Shown here: positions 8,853-17,392 of the stretch, piece after piece | Numbering within the stretch: the stretch's first letter is position 1 | Layout: each line of letters starts with the position of its first letter | Assembly (NCBI GenBank): GCA_963725065.1 | Contig: CAVRXD010000001.1 | Coordinates: 37,054 to 101,053 of the forward strand | DNA: 64,000 bases | Origin: VAZQ01 sp963725065 | Lineage (GTDB): Bacteria; Pseudomonadota; Alphaproteobacteria; Rhizobiales; Xanthobacteraceae | Direction of reading: 5' to 3' | Translations under genes and position numbers: made by a program | Notes under the pieces: model-generated | Database searches by the model: none | What the model saw: only the letters and a program-made list of their open reading frames with translations | Told to the model about the DNA's origin: nothing

Positions 8853-10019
8853 GTGCCGAATCGCCCAGCACGCAATGTTAGCAAGCCCACCGTCGCCATC
8901 ATCGGCGCCGGCGTCATCGGCCTGGGGATTGCCTGGCGCCTGGCCGCGCGCGGCGCATCGGTTGCGGTGTTCGACAAGGGGGCGTCCGGTGCTGGCGCGA
9001 GCCACGCCGCCGCGGGGATGCTCGCGGCCTGCTCGGAGGCTGAGCCCGGCGAAGAGGCCCTGGTCGCGCTCGGTCGTGCCAGCCAAGCGCGCTGGCCTGC
9101 TTTCGCGCTCGAACTGGAACAGGCATCCGGCGTGGATGTGGGACTGCGTCCGGAAGGGACGCTGGTGGTTGCATTGACGGCGGATGACCAGGCGCGGCTG
9201 AGCCATCAACTTGTATTCCAGCAAAAGCTGGGCCTGCCGCTGCAATGGATTTCGGCGGCGGAGACGCGACGGCGCGAGCCGCATCTGGCCGGCAAGCTCG
9301 CGGGCGCGGTGTTCAGCCCGGAGGACACTCAGGTCGACAATCGCAAGCTGGCAGCCGGCCTGCGCATTGCCGCCGAGGCGGCTGGCGCCATCATCAGGGA
9401 GCATCAACCGGTCAAGACGATCTCATCGTCCGCAGGGCGTGTTGACGGCATCGTCCTCGCCGACGGAACCAAGGTCCCTGCTGACGTGGTCGTGCTTGCG
9501 GCCGGAGCATGGTCCCGTACCATCGAAGGGCTTGCAACTGAATTTCGTCCGCCCGTGCGCCCGATCAAGGGCCAGATGCTCGCGCTTCGCATGGATCCTG
9601 CTGCGCCGCTTCTGACCCACGTGGTCTGGGCGCCGGGAGCCTATCTCGTGCCCAGGCTCGACGGCCGCCTGCTTGTTGGGGCGACGGTGGAGGAAAAAGG
9701 ATACGATACGTCGCTCACCGCGGGCGGCATCCTCACGCTGCTGGAAGCAGCCTGGCGGGTGGTACCCGCGGTCGAAGAACTGCCGATCGACGAGATGTGG
9801 GTCGGTCATCGCCCGGGAAGCCGAGATGATGCGCCGATTCTAGGGGCCGGCTTGATCGACGGGCTGATCTACGCCACCGGCCATCACCGCAATGGAATTC
9901 TGCTGACGCCGATCACCGCCGACGCTATCGCGCAGTTCGTGCTCGATGGTGCCGCCGATCCGGCGATCCGGCCCTTCAGCATCGAGCGATTTGGCTCGCT
10001 GCGTGCGGCTGCGGAATGA
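8853..10019 (+). CDS. thiO: Glycine oxidase ThiO (FAD-dependent)
   Basis: A 388-residue flavoenzyme of the DAO family that oxidises glycine to the iminoglycine (dehydroglycine) needed for the thiazole ring of thiamine. The Rossmann FAD motif AIIGAGVIGLGIAWRLA lies near residue 15-31. The C-terminal ATGHHRNGILLTPITADA is the typical ThiO flavin-site ending. The start is GTG, chosen because the riboswitch-embedded AGGGAG lies 7 bases upstream; the nearby ATG at 8875 is out of frame. It is the first gene of thiO-thiS-thiG-thiE and its stop overlaps the short thiS leader frame. Presence of ThiO rather than ThiH implies the oxygen-dependent route. Confidence 0.93.
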   Translation: MPNRPARNVSKPTVAIIGAGVIGLGIAWRLAARGASVAVFDKGASGAGASHAAAGMLAACSEAEPGEEALVALGRASQARWPAFALELEQASGVDVGLRPEGTLVVALTADDQARLSHQLVFQQKLGLPLQWISAAETRRREPHLAGKLAGAVFSPEDTQVDNRKLAAGLRIAAEAAGAIIREHQPVKTISSSAGRVDGIVLADGTKVPADVVVLAAGAWSRTIEGLATEFRPPVRPIKGQMLALRMDPAAPLLTHVVWAPGAYLVPRLDGRLLVGATVEEKGYDTSLTAGGILTLLEAAWRVVPAVEELPIDEMWVGHRPGSRDDAPILGAGLIDGLIYATGHHRNGILLTPITADAIAQFVLDGAADPAIRPFSIERFGSLRAAAE

Positions 10020-10030
10020 AGGAGACTGCG

Positions 10031-10255
10031 ATGACACAGGCGCTCGCTGAGGCGAACATCCGCGTCAACGGGCAAGATGAGCCGCTCGTCGCGGCGACGC
10101 TTGCTGCGCTGTTGGAAGAAAAAGCCGTCGACACCGGCCAGCGCGGGATTGCGGTCGCAGTCAACGGCGCCATCGTGCCACGCGCGGCGTGGACCCAGAC
10201 GACGCTTCAGCCTGGCGACAGCATCGAGATCGTGCGTGCCCGACAGGGCGGTTGA
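10031..10255 (+). CDS. thiS: Sulfur carrier protein ThiS
   Basis: A 74-residue ubiquitin-like protein that carries sulfur as a C-terminal thiocarboxylate for thiazole formation. The diagnostic C-terminal Gly-Gly is present (IVRARQGG), and GIAVAVNGAIVPRAAW matches the family core. An in-frame ATG at 10016 overlaps the thiO stop. The ATG at 10031 is preferred because AAGGAG lies at the right distance before it and the mature length fits. ThiS partners with ThiG, encoded 12 bases downstream. Activation would need ThiF, which is not in the window. Confidence 0.93.
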   Translation: MTQALAEANIRVNGQDEPLVAATLAALLEEKAVDTGQRGIAVAVNGAIVPRAAWTQTTLQPGDSIEIVRARQGG

Positions 10256-10267
10256 GGAGAATTCGAC

Positions 10268-11038
10268 ATGTCCGACCCCTTGATCATTGCCGGCCGCGAA
10301 TTCGGCTCGCGTCTGTTCCTCGGGACCGCCGGCTATCCGAACCGCAAGCTCATGATCGACTCGATCGCCGCGAGCGGGACGGAGATGGTGACGGCCTCGA
10401 TCCGGCGCATCAGTCTCGCCGGCGAGGACGAGAGCCTGGTCGATGTTATTCCGAAACACGTGCATTTTTTGCCCAACACGGCCGGCTGCCAGACCGCGAA
10501 GGATGCGGTGCTCACGGCCGAACTCGCGCGCGAGGCGCTCGAGACCAACTGGGTCAAGCTCGAAGTGATCGGGGACCGCGAACTGTTGTATCCGGATACC
10601 GAAGAGCTCGTACGCGCCACCGAGACGCTAGTCGGGAAAGGCTTCATCGTGTTGCCTTACTGCACCGACGACCCGGTGGTCTGTCGCAAGCTTGCGGACG
10701 CCGGTGCTGCAGCAGTGATGCCGCTTGGCGCTCCGATCGGGTCGGGGCTGGGCATCTGCAATCCGCATCTGATCGAGCTGATCTGCGCGCGTTCGGCGGT
10801 ACCGGTGGTGCTCGATGCCGGCATCGGCACCGCCTCCGATGCTGCGTTGGCACTTGAGCTCGGTTGCGCCGCAGTGCTGCTCAACACTGCGGTCTCGAAG
10901 GCACGCGATCCGGTCGCGATGGCCAAGAGTATGCGCGCTGCCGTCGAGGCCGGCCGGCTGGCACGCCTTGCCGGACGCATACCCAAGCTTGCCCATGCAG
11001 AGCCGTCGAGCCCGCAATTCGGCCTCGTCGGCACGTAG
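10268..11038 (+). CDS. thiG: Thiazole synthase
   Basis: A 256-residue TIM-barrel enzyme that forms the thiazole phosphate of thiamine from deoxyxylulose-5-phosphate, dehydroglycine and ThiS thiocarboxylate. The Schiff-base lysine is seen in TNWVKLEVIGD (about residue 97). Other conserved parts are MVTASIRRI, LPNTAGC, MPLGAPIGSGLGI and VVLDAGIGTASDAA. Length is typical. A GAGGAG ribosome-binding site precedes the ATG. It works downstream of ThiO and ThiS in the same riboswitch-controlled operon. Confidence 0.97.
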   Translation: MSDPLIIAGREFGSRLFLGTAGYPNRKLMIDSIAASGTEMVTASIRRISLAGEDESLVDVIPKHVHFLPNTAGCQTAKDAVLTAELAREALETNWVKLEVIGDRELLYPDTEELVRATETLVGKGFIVLPYCTDDPVVCRKLADAGAAAVMPLGAPIGSGLGICNPHLIELICARSAVPVVLDAGIGTASDAALALELGCAAVLLNTAVSKARDPVAMAKSMRAAVEAGRLARLAGRIPKLAHAEPSSPQFGLVGT

Positions 11039-11069
11039 CGGTGCTTATCCCTGGCTCGGCGCACCACTC

Positions 11070-11702
11070 ATGAAGCTGCCGGACCCGCCGCTGTTGCTCA
11101 TCACCGACCGGCATCAGGCGCGACTGCCGCTTGTCGACGTGGTGCGAGCGGCGCTTGCAGCGGGCTGTCGCTGGGTCAGCGTGCGAGAAAAGGACCTTTC
11201 AGAGGAAGATCAAATCGCGCTCGCTTTGACGCTATTGCCGATGGCGCGGCGGCACGGTGCATGCCTGACGCTCCACGGTCCCGCCACGTTGGCCAAGGCG
11301 TGCGGCAGCGATGGCGTTCACCTGCCGGCGGGTACCAACCCGGCCGCCAGCCGTGCGCTGCTGGGGCCGGAACGCCTCATCGGCGTCTCGCTCCACACCG
11401 TGACCGAGGCCGAGGCGATCGACCCCGATGTCGTCGACTATGCCATTGCCGGCCCCGCTTTCGAGACGCCGAGCAAACCGGGCTACGGGCCCGAGATCGG
11501 GCGCAAGGGCTTGGCGGAAATCGCGCGCGTCGCGCCGGTACCGGTTCTGGCGATCGGCGGGCTCAACGTCACGCGGGCGGCGGAAGTGCTCGCGGCCGGA
11601 CCGACCGGCCTCGCCGTGATGGGCGGCGTCATGCGCGCCAGCGACCCGGGCCAGGAGGTGAGGGCGCTCCTTGCTGTCGTTGCGGGATCGCGTCGGCCAT
11701 GA
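11070..11702 (+). CDS. thiE: Thiamine phosphate synthase
   Basis: A 210-residue TIM-barrel enzyme predicted to join hydroxymethylpyrimidine diphosphate and thiazole phosphate to give thiamine phosphate. LLLITDR, SVREKDLSEED, SDGVHLP, GVSLHTVTEAEA and a phosphate-binding VLAIGGLN are visible. The ATG at 11070 is chosen because the protein then begins MKLPDPPLLLITD; the open frame extends further upstream into thiG but without homology. The 31-base gap after thiG suggests operon membership. Some family members of the TenI branch lack ThiE activity, so catalytic competence is likely but not certain. No pyrimidine-branch gene (thiC, thiD) is present here. Confidence 0.88.
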   Translation: MKLPDPPLLLITDRHQARLPLVDVVRAALAAGCRWVSVREKDLSEEDQIALALTLLPMARRHGACLTLHGPATLAKACGSDGVHLPAGTNPAASRALLGPERLIGVSLHTVTEAEAIDPDVVDYAIAGPAFETPSKPGYGPEIGRKGLAEIARVAPVPVLAIGGLNVTRAAEVLAAGPTGLAVMGGVMRASDPGQEVRALLAVVAGSRRP

Positions 11703-11757
11703 TCACAAAATTGCGCAGAATTTTGAGATGAGGTCATCCGACCAGGAAGGGCTTCTT

Positions 11758-12225
11758 TCAGCCTCGCCCGCGATAAGGCGCGACACCCTGGTCTGGCAAC
11801 CATACGCCCGCCGGCAGCTTGCCGGTCTGCCAGAACACGTCGATCGGCATGCCGCCGCGGGGGTACCAATAGCCCCCGATGCGCAAGAATTTCGGATGGA
11901 GCAGTGCCGCCAGCTTTTTGCCGATGGCGATCGTGCAGTCCTCGTGGAAGCCGCCGACGTTGCGGAAGCTGCCAAGATAAAGTTTGAACGATTTCGATTC
12001 GACGAGCCATCTTCCCGGCACGTAGTCGATCACGAGATGGGCAAAATCGGGCTGGCCCGTGATCGGGCAGAGCGTGGTAAATTCGGGCGCGGTGAAGCGG
12101 GCGACGTAGTTCGTGTCGGCATGGGGGTTCGCGACCCGGTCCAACTCTGCAGACGCAGGCGAGGAAGGGGGGCGGCTCGACTTGCCGAGGTGACGAAGCG
12201 CCTTGGCCATTTTGTTCATTCCCAT
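11758..12225 (-). CDS. queF: NADPH-dependent 7-cyano-7-deazaguanine reductase
   Basis: A 155-residue unimodular QueF that reduces preQ0 to preQ1 for queuosine in tRNA. The nucleophilic cysteine is in FTTLCPITGQPDFAHL (about residue 53), and the QueF signature ESKSFKLYLGSFR follows near residue 77. RIGGYWYPRGGMPIDVFW lies at the C-terminal end. Length matches the short (YkvM-type) class. A second in-frame ATG two codons downstream of the chosen one (MNKMAKAL) could be the true start. The gene is convergent with thiE (55-base gap) and divergent from eno. Confidence 0.94.
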   Translation of the reverse strand: MGMNKMAKALRHLGKSSRPPSSPASAELDRVANPHADTNYVARFTAPEFTTLCPITGQPDFAHLVIDYVPGRWLVESKSFKLYLGSFRNVGGFHEDCTIAIGKKLAALLHPKFLRIGGYWYPRGGMPIDVFWQTGKLPAGVWLPDQGVAPYRGRG

Positions 12226-12350
12226 CGGGCGATCGGCGGGCCCGTCTCGAGGGCTGGGGATACGTCACTGGATGCCTCGCTTCCACGGGGCATGACAAGG
12301 GCGTTCTCGATCCTGTAGAAGCCGCGCGAATGCCATCCATTGGGAATCTC

Positions 12351-13631
12351 ATGACTGCCATCACCGACATCATTGGACGCGAGATCCTGGACAGCCGCGG
12401 CAATCCGACCGTCGAGGTCGATGTCGTGCTCGAGGACGGGGCCAGGGGCCGCGCGGCCGTCCCCTCCGGGGCTTCAACTGGCGCACATGAGGCGGTTGAA
12501 TTGCGCGATGGCGGCAAGCGCTATCTCGGCAAGGGCGTGCGCAAGGCCGTCGATGCCGTCAACGGCGAGATTTTTGATGCCGTCGGCGGTATGGACGCCG
12601 AGGCACAGGTCAAGATCGACGAGACGCTTATCGCCCTCGACGGTAGTCCCAACAAGAGCCGCCTCGGCGCCAACGCCATCCTCGGCGTCTCGCTGGCCGC
12701 TGCCAAGGCGGCAGCGGCCAGCCATCGGGCGCCGCTCTACCGCTACGTCGGCGGCATTTCGGCACGCCTTTTGCCCGTGCCCATGATGAACATTCTCAAC
12801 GGGGGCGTGCACGCCGACAATCCGATCGATTTCCAAGAGTTCATGATCATGCCTGTGGGCGCGACCTCCTTCGCCGAAGGATTGCGCACCGGCTCGGAAA
12901 TTTTTCAAACCCTGCGGTCGGCGCTCAAGGAGGCCGGCCACAACACCAATGTCGGCGACGAGGGTGGCTTCGCTCCCAATCTGCCGTCAGCCGACGCGGC
13001 GCTCGATTTCGTCGTGAAGGCGATCGAGAAAGCGGGTTTCGTCCCGGGCAGGGATGTCATGCTCGCACTCGATCCGGCCGCCACGGAGTTTTTCAAGGAT
13101 GGGGCGTACCACTATGGCGGGGAGGGCAAGATCCGGTCGAAACGGGAGCAGGCAAGCTACCTGGCCGACCTCGTCTCGCGCTACCCAATCGTGTCGATCG
13201 AGGACGGCATGGCCGAAGACGACATGGAGGGCTGGAAGATGCTGACCGACCTGATCGGCAACAAGTGCCAGCTCGTGGGTGACGATCTGTTCGTGACCAA
13301 TGTCACCAGGCTTGCCGAGGGCATCAAGGACGGGATCGCCAATTCGATCCTGGTCAAGGTCAACCAAATCGGCACGCTCACCGAAGCGCTGGCGGCGGTC
13401 GAGATGGCCCACAAGGCCGGCTATACCGCCGTCATGTCGCACCGCTCCGGCGAGACCGAGGATGCCACCATCGCCGACCTCGCGGTCGCCACCAATTGCG
13501 GGCAGATCAAGACCGGTTCACTCGCACGCTCCGATCGCACGGCGAAATACAACCAGCTGCTTCGCATCGAGGAGGAGTTGGGTGACCAGGCGAAATACGG
13601 CGGCCGCGCGGCACTCAAGGCGTTGCGCTGA
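12351..13631 (+). CDS. eno: Enolase
   Basis: A 426-residue glycolytic enzyme that interconverts 2-phosphoglycerate and phosphoenolpyruvate; in other bacteria it can also join the RNA degradosome. The N-terminus TAITDIIGREILDSRGNPT and the catalytic-base and phosphate-binding region LVKVNQIGTLTEAL ... MSHRSGETEDATIADLA are canonical. The ATG at 12351 is chosen over the upstream ATG at 12330 because homologs begin a few residues before the IGREILDSRGNP block. It is the first gene of the eno-ftsB-pdh order common in this lineage. Confidence 0.97.
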   Translation: MTAITDIIGREILDSRGNPTVEVDVVLEDGARGRAAVPSGASTGAHEAVELRDGGKRYLGKGVRKAVDAVNGEIFDAVGGMDAEAQVKIDETLIALDGSPNKSRLGANAILGVSLAAAKAAAASHRAPLYRYVGGISARLLPVPMMNILNGGVHADNPIDFQEFMIMPVGATSFAEGLRTGSEIFQTLRSALKEAGHNTNVGDEGGFAPNLPSADAALDFVVKAIEKAGFVPGRDVMLALDPAATEFFKDGAYHYGGEGKIRSKREQASYLADLVSRYPIVSIEDGMAEDDMEGWKMLTDLIGNKCQLVGDDLFVTNVTRLAEGIKDGIANSILVKVNQIGTLTEALAAVEMAHKAGYTAVMSHRSGETEDATIADLAVATNCGQIKTGSLARSDRTAKYNQLLRIEEELGDQAKYGGRAALKALR

Positions 13632-13725
13632 CATTGACCACAACGCGATATCAGTAACCGACTCTGGAGTAGGGGACACCAACGCATTAAAGCGGTCTTA
13701 ACGCTGGCGGAGTCATGGTCGCGGC

Positions 13726-14043
13726 ATGGTTACCCGCAAGCGGTTCCGCACGGTCCTCAATGCGCTCGCGCTTTATTCCATCGCGGCGCTGGTAATCGGC
13801 TATTTCGGCGTCAATGCCTATTCCGGCAATCGCGGGCTGCGGGCGAAGCAGGATCTTGACCAGCAGATTGCGCAGCTGAGCGGTGAACTTGCCGGGCTCA
13901 AAGCCGAACGGGGCACCTGGGAACGCCGCGTCTCGCTCCTACGGGCCGACAGCATCGATCCCGACATGCTCGATGAGCGCGCCCGCGTGCTGCTCAACTA
14001 TGCCGATCCCCGTGAATTGACCCTTCGCGTCAAGCAACACTGA
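13726..14043 (+). CDS. ftsB: FtsB/DivIC-type septum formation initiator
   Basis: A 105-residue bitopic membrane protein of the cell division complex. One transmembrane helix (about residues 12-30) is followed by a coiled coil with regular leucines (LDQQIAQLSGELAGLKAERG, about 45-65) and a C-terminal part reading DPDMLDERARVLLNYADPRE, which is typical of alphaproteobacterial FtsB. It would connect FtsL and FtsQ at the septum. Position between enolase and pdhA matches relatives. The 94-base gap after eno leaves room for a promoter. Confidence 0.87.
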   Translation: MVTRKRFRTVLNALALYSIAALVIGYFGVNAYSGNRGLRAKQDLDQQIAQLSGELAGLKAERGTWERRVSLLRADSIDPDMLDERARVLLNYADPRELTLRVKQH

Positions 14044-14199
14044 CCATATTTCCTTGAGTTTTCGCGCCGGTTTGCCAATCCGGCTCCCGCCCCATATGTC
14101 CTGCCGCGAAGGGACGCGTCCGCGCTCCCATCGGCTTCCGCCCTGCGGTGATTTCGGCTATTGGGGAGGCGGCCGCATCGCCCACCCCCGAGGAGAAAA

Positions 14200-15243
14200 A
14201 TGGCCGTTGCCAGTAACAAACCAGCGGCCCAGCCCGCCACCCCGCGCCGAGCGTCCGCCGAACATGTGGCGGAAGTACCTGAGTTCAACCAGGAGCAGGA
14301 GCTTCGCGCCTATCGCGACATGTTGCTCATCCGCCAATTCGAGGAAAAAGCCGGCCAGCTCTACGGCATGGGGCTCATCGGCGGCTTCTGTCACCTCTAT
14401 ATCGGCCAGGAAGCAGTCGTCATCGGCATGCAATTGGCGATCAAGCCGGGAGACGAGGTGATTACCGGTTACCGCGACCATGGCCATATGCTGGCCTGTG
14501 GGATGGATCCGAAGGGGGTGATGGCGGAGTTGACCGGCCGGCGCGGAGGCTATTCCAAGGGCAAGGGCGGCTCGATGCACATGTTTTCGGTGGAGAAGGG
14601 GTTTTTCGGCGGGCACGGAATTGTCGGCGCCCAGGTTCCTATCGGAACTGGCCTGGCCTTCGCCAACAGGTATCGCGGCAATGACAATGTTTCGCTCACC
14701 TATTTAGGCGACGGCGCCGCCAACCAAGGGCAGGTCTACGAAAGCTTCAATATGGCGAAGCTGTGGAAGTTGCCGGTGATCTACGTCATCGAGAACAATC
14801 AGTACGGGATGGGCACTTCGGTTGCGCGCGCATCTGCGACCACGAACCTGTCCCAGCGCGGCCGTTCCTTCGATATTCCCGGTGAGCAGGTCGACGGCAT
14901 GGACATCCGCGCCGTCAAGGCTGCGGGCGACAAGGCGGTGAAATGGTGCCGCGAGGGCAACGGCCCGATCATTCTTGAAATGCTGACGTACCGCTACCGC
15001 GGCCATTCCATGTCCGACCCGGCGAAGTACCGGCCGAAGGAGGAAGTGGACAAGGTGCGTACGGAGCACGATCCGATCGAGCAGGTACGCAGCCAACTCT
15101 TGAAGAAGGGTTTCGCAACCGAGGAATCGTTGAAGAAGGTCGATGCCGAGGTGCGCGCCGTCGTCAACGAAGCGGCCGAGTTCGCCACCAACGACTCAGA
15201 GCCCGATCCGGCGGAGCTTTGGACCGATGTGTACGCCGGGTAG
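14200..15243 (+). CDS. pdhA: Pyruvate dehydrogenase E1 component, alpha subunit
   Basis: A 347-residue thiamine-diphosphate-binding subunit of the pyruvate dehydrogenase complex, which converts pyruvate to acetyl-CoA. The ThDP-binding motif GDGAANQGQVYESFNMA...NNQYGMGTS is complete (about residues 168-205). The phosphorylation-loop-like region YRYRGHSMSDPAKYR is present as in other alphaproteobacteria. ATG 14200 is chosen because GAGGAG lies 5 bases upstream; an in-frame start 13 codons earlier gives an arginine/proline-rich leader without homology. It heads the pdh cluster. Confidence 0.96.
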   Translation: MAVASNKPAAQPATPRRASAEHVAEVPEFNQEQELRAYRDMLLIRQFEEKAGQLYGMGLIGGFCHLYIGQEAVVIGMQLAIKPGDEVITGYRDHGHMLACGMDPKGVMAELTGRRGGYSKGKGGSMHMFSVEKGFFGGHGIVGAQVPIGTGLAFANRYRGNDNVSLTYLGDGAANQGQVYESFNMAKLWKLPVIYVIENNQYGMGTSVARASATTNLSQRGRSFDIPGEQVDGMDIRAVKAAGDKAVKWCREGNGPIILEMLTYRYRGHSMSDPAKYRPKEEVDKVRTEHDPIEQVRSQLLKKGFATEESLKKVDAEVRAVVNEAAEFATNDSEPDPAELWTDVYAG

Positions 15244-15246
15244 GAC

Positions 15247-15555
15247 ATGGCACTCTTCGCAGCGATTGTGGCCTTTCTCGCGCTCGCCGGCGCGTTCGCG
15301 AGCTGGATCGCGGGCGGCTGGTTCTACGCGCGGACGCTGCGGGCCCTTGCTGCCGAGCCCGGGCATGCGCGGCTCGCAACGCCCGCCCGTATTGCTGCCG
15401 TGGTGGCCTGGCCGTTCGCGCTCGGCCGACTCAGGGGCGTGCCGACGGCGTACGTTGCTCCCGTAAACAAGGCGCTCGTTGCCTTTCTCGCCTGTCTGAT
15501 GGTCGCCGCTGCCGCGACATCGGTGGCGACCAATCTCGCGCGGGTCTCCCGCTAA
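15247..15555 (+). CDS. Small membrane protein of unknown function in the pdh operon
   Basis: A 102-residue protein with a hydrophobic segment at about residues 3-25, a hydrophilic middle that includes ARLATPARIAAVVAWPFALG, and a second clear transmembrane helix at about 75-95. It starts 3 bases after the pdhA stop and ends 22 bases before pdhB, so it is almost surely co-transcribed with them. No conserved catalytic or binding motif is seen and I do not recognise the family. It might tether or tune the dehydrogenase complex at the membrane, but nothing in the sequence shows that. Confidence 0.72.
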   Translation: MALFAAIVAFLALAGAFASWIAGGWFYARTLRALAAEPGHARLATPARIAAVVAWPFALGRLRGVPTAYVAPVNKALVAFLACLMVAAAATSVATNLARVSR

Positions 15556-15577
15556 GCCACCAACAGGTGATGCGTCT

Positions 15578-17026
15578 ATGCCGATCGAAGTCTTGATGCC
15601 CGCACTCTCGCCCACCATGGAGAAGGGAAACCTTGCCAAGTGGCACAAGAAGGAGGGCGACGCGGTCAAATCCGGCGACGTCATTGCGGAGATTGAAACC
15701 GACAAGGCCACCATGGAGGTCGAGGCTGTCGACGAGGGCACGCTCGGCAAAATCCTGGTGCCGGAGGGCACCAACGATGTGGCCGTCAATACTCCCATCG
15801 CCATGATTTTGGGCGAAGGCGAGGATGCCTCGACGATTACCGACGGTGCCAAACGGAAGCTGCCACCAGCGAAGGGGGGCGAAGCCGGACAAGCGGAGCT
15901 GGACGCCAAAGGCGCGGAAGCGGTGCCGCGGCGACGGGATGACGATCGGGGCAAGCAAACCGCGCGCAGTTCGGCGCCGCCCGCCACAGCTGCGCCGCCG
16001 CAGCCCGCGGTGCTGCCGGAATCCGAGGTACCTGAAGGCACCGAAATGGTGACCATGACGGTGCGCGAGGCGCTGCGTGATGCCATGGCGGAAGAGATGC
16101 GGCGCGACAAGTCCGTCTTTGTGATGGGCGAGGAAGTGGCGGAATATCAGGGCGCCTACAAGGTGACCCAGGGGCTGTTGCAGGAATTCGGTGCCATGCG
16201 TGTGATCGACACCCCGATCACCGAGCACGGGTTTACCGGCCTCGGCATCGGTGCGGCGTTTGCGGGCCTCAAGCCGATCATCGAGTTTATGACGTTCAAC
16301 TTCGCGATGCAGGCGATGGATCATCTCATCAATTCAGCAGCGAAGACGCGGTACATGTCGGGCGGCCAGATGGGCGCGTCCGTGGTTTTCCGGGGACCGA
16401 ATGGGCCGGCCGCGCGCGTTGCCGCCCAGCACAGCCAGGATTTCACCGCCTGGTATTCGCATATCCCCGGCCTCAAGGTGGTCGCGCCTTATACCGCGGC
16501 GGACGCCAAGGGCCTGCTCAAGTCCGCGATCCGCGATCCCAATCCGGTGATCTTTCTCGAGAACGAAATCCTCTACGGCCAGAGCTTCCCGGTACCGAAG
16601 CTCGATGACTATCTCGTGCCGATCGGAAAAGCTCGGGTCGCGCGGTCCGGCACCGACGTGACCATCGTTGCCTGGTCGATGAGCATGACCTATGCGCTCA
16701 AGGCAGCCGAGGAGCTCTCCAAGGAAGACATCAGCGCGGAGGTCATCGATCTGCGCACCCTCAAACCCATGGACATGGCGACCATCATCGAGTCAGTGAA
16801 ACGGACGGGCCGCGTGGTCACGGTCGAGGAGGGCTGGCGGCAATCCGGCGTCGGGGCCGAGATCGCAGCAAGCGTGACAGAGCAGGCCTTCGACTGGCTC
16901 GACGCCCCGGTGACCCGCGTCACCGGCAAGGATGTGCCGATGCCATACGCGGCCAATCTCGAAAAACTCGCGTTGCCTTCGGTCGCGGAGGTGGTCGCGG
17001 CGGCGAAAACGGTCTGTTACCGGTGA
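15578..17026 (+). CDS. pdhB: Pyruvate dehydrogenase E1 component, beta subunit, with N-terminal lipoyl domain
   Basis: A 482-residue protein. Residues 1-78 form a biotinyl/lipoyl domain with the lipoylation lysine in IETDKATMEVEAVDE. A charged and Ala/Pro-rich linker (about 85-145) follows. The remainder is the E1-beta transketolase-like domain: FVMGEEVAEYQGAYKVTQGL, TPITEHGFTGLGIGAAFAGL, and VTVEEGWRQSGVGAEIAAS. The extra lipoyl domain on E1-beta is a known alphaproteobacterial trait. Together with PdhA it decarboxylates pyruvate and reductively acetylates lipoyl groups. The lipoyl domain closely resembles that of PdhC in the same cluster. Confidence 0.96.
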   Translation: MPIEVLMPALSPTMEKGNLAKWHKKEGDAVKSGDVIAEIETDKATMEVEAVDEGTLGKILVPEGTNDVAVNTPIAMILGEGEDASTITDGAKRKLPPAKGGEAGQAELDAKGAEAVPRRRDDDRGKQTARSSAPPATAAPPQPAVLPESEVPEGTEMVTMTVREALRDAMAEEMRRDKSVFVMGEEVAEYQGAYKVTQGLLQEFGAMRVIDTPITEHGFTGLGIGAAFAGLKPIIEFMTFNFAMQAMDHLINSAAKTRYMSGGQMGASVVFRGPNGPAARVAAQHSQDFTAWYSHIPGLKVVAPYTAADAKGLLKSAIRDPNPVIFLENEILYGQSFPVPKLDDYLVPIGKARVARSGTDVTIVAWSMSMTYALKAAEELSKEDISAEVIDLRTLKPMDMATIIESVKRTGRVVTVEEGWRQSGVGAEIAASVTEQAFDWLDAPVTRVTGKDVPMPYAANLEKLALPSVAEVVAAAKTVCYR

Positions 17027-17033
17027 GGATGTC

Positions 17034-17336
17034 ATGAGCAACACGTATCAACCATTGAACATCCCGCCGGCGGCGAACGAGCGCGGCGGATTTGAAGTCC
17101 TGCGTTGCGCCATCATCGAGGGCGAGCTCCATCTGACGCTGCGCCCGGTGTTCAACGAGCCCAACGACTGGGGTCGCCTGTTCGCGGAGGTCGCGCGTCA
17201 AGTGGCGCACGCCTATGCGCATCAGGACCGCTTCCCGCAGGCGGAGACGCTCGCGCGTATCAGTTCCGCATTCGAGGCGGAGATGACGTCGCCGCCTGAA
17301 GTCACGAGTTCAGTCGGGCCGATCGGCCAGGGTTGA
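17034..17336 (+). CDS. DUF5076 domain protein (first of two)
   Basis: A 100-residue soluble protein of the DUF5076 type. Conserved parts are LNIPPAANERGGFEVLRCAI and the following EGELHLTLRPVF, with WGRLFAEVARQVAHAYA in the helical second half. It starts 7 bases after the pdhB stop. The neighbouring gene encodes a paralog with the same order of elements, which points to a tandem duplication. DUF5076 genes are known next to pdhB/pdhC in related Hyphomicrobiales, but I know of no assigned biochemical role. The stop overlaps the longer, less likely upstream start of the second copy. Confidence 0.78.
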   Translation: MSNTYQPLNIPPAANERGGFEVLRCAIIEGELHLTLRPVFNEPNDWGRLFAEVARQVAHAYAHQDRFPQAETLARISSAFEAEMTSPPEVTSSVGPIGQG

Positions 17337-17392
17337 CGCGCTCTACGGCGAACCGATTTCGGCTTCGCCGGAAGGATGCATGGGCGGAATTG

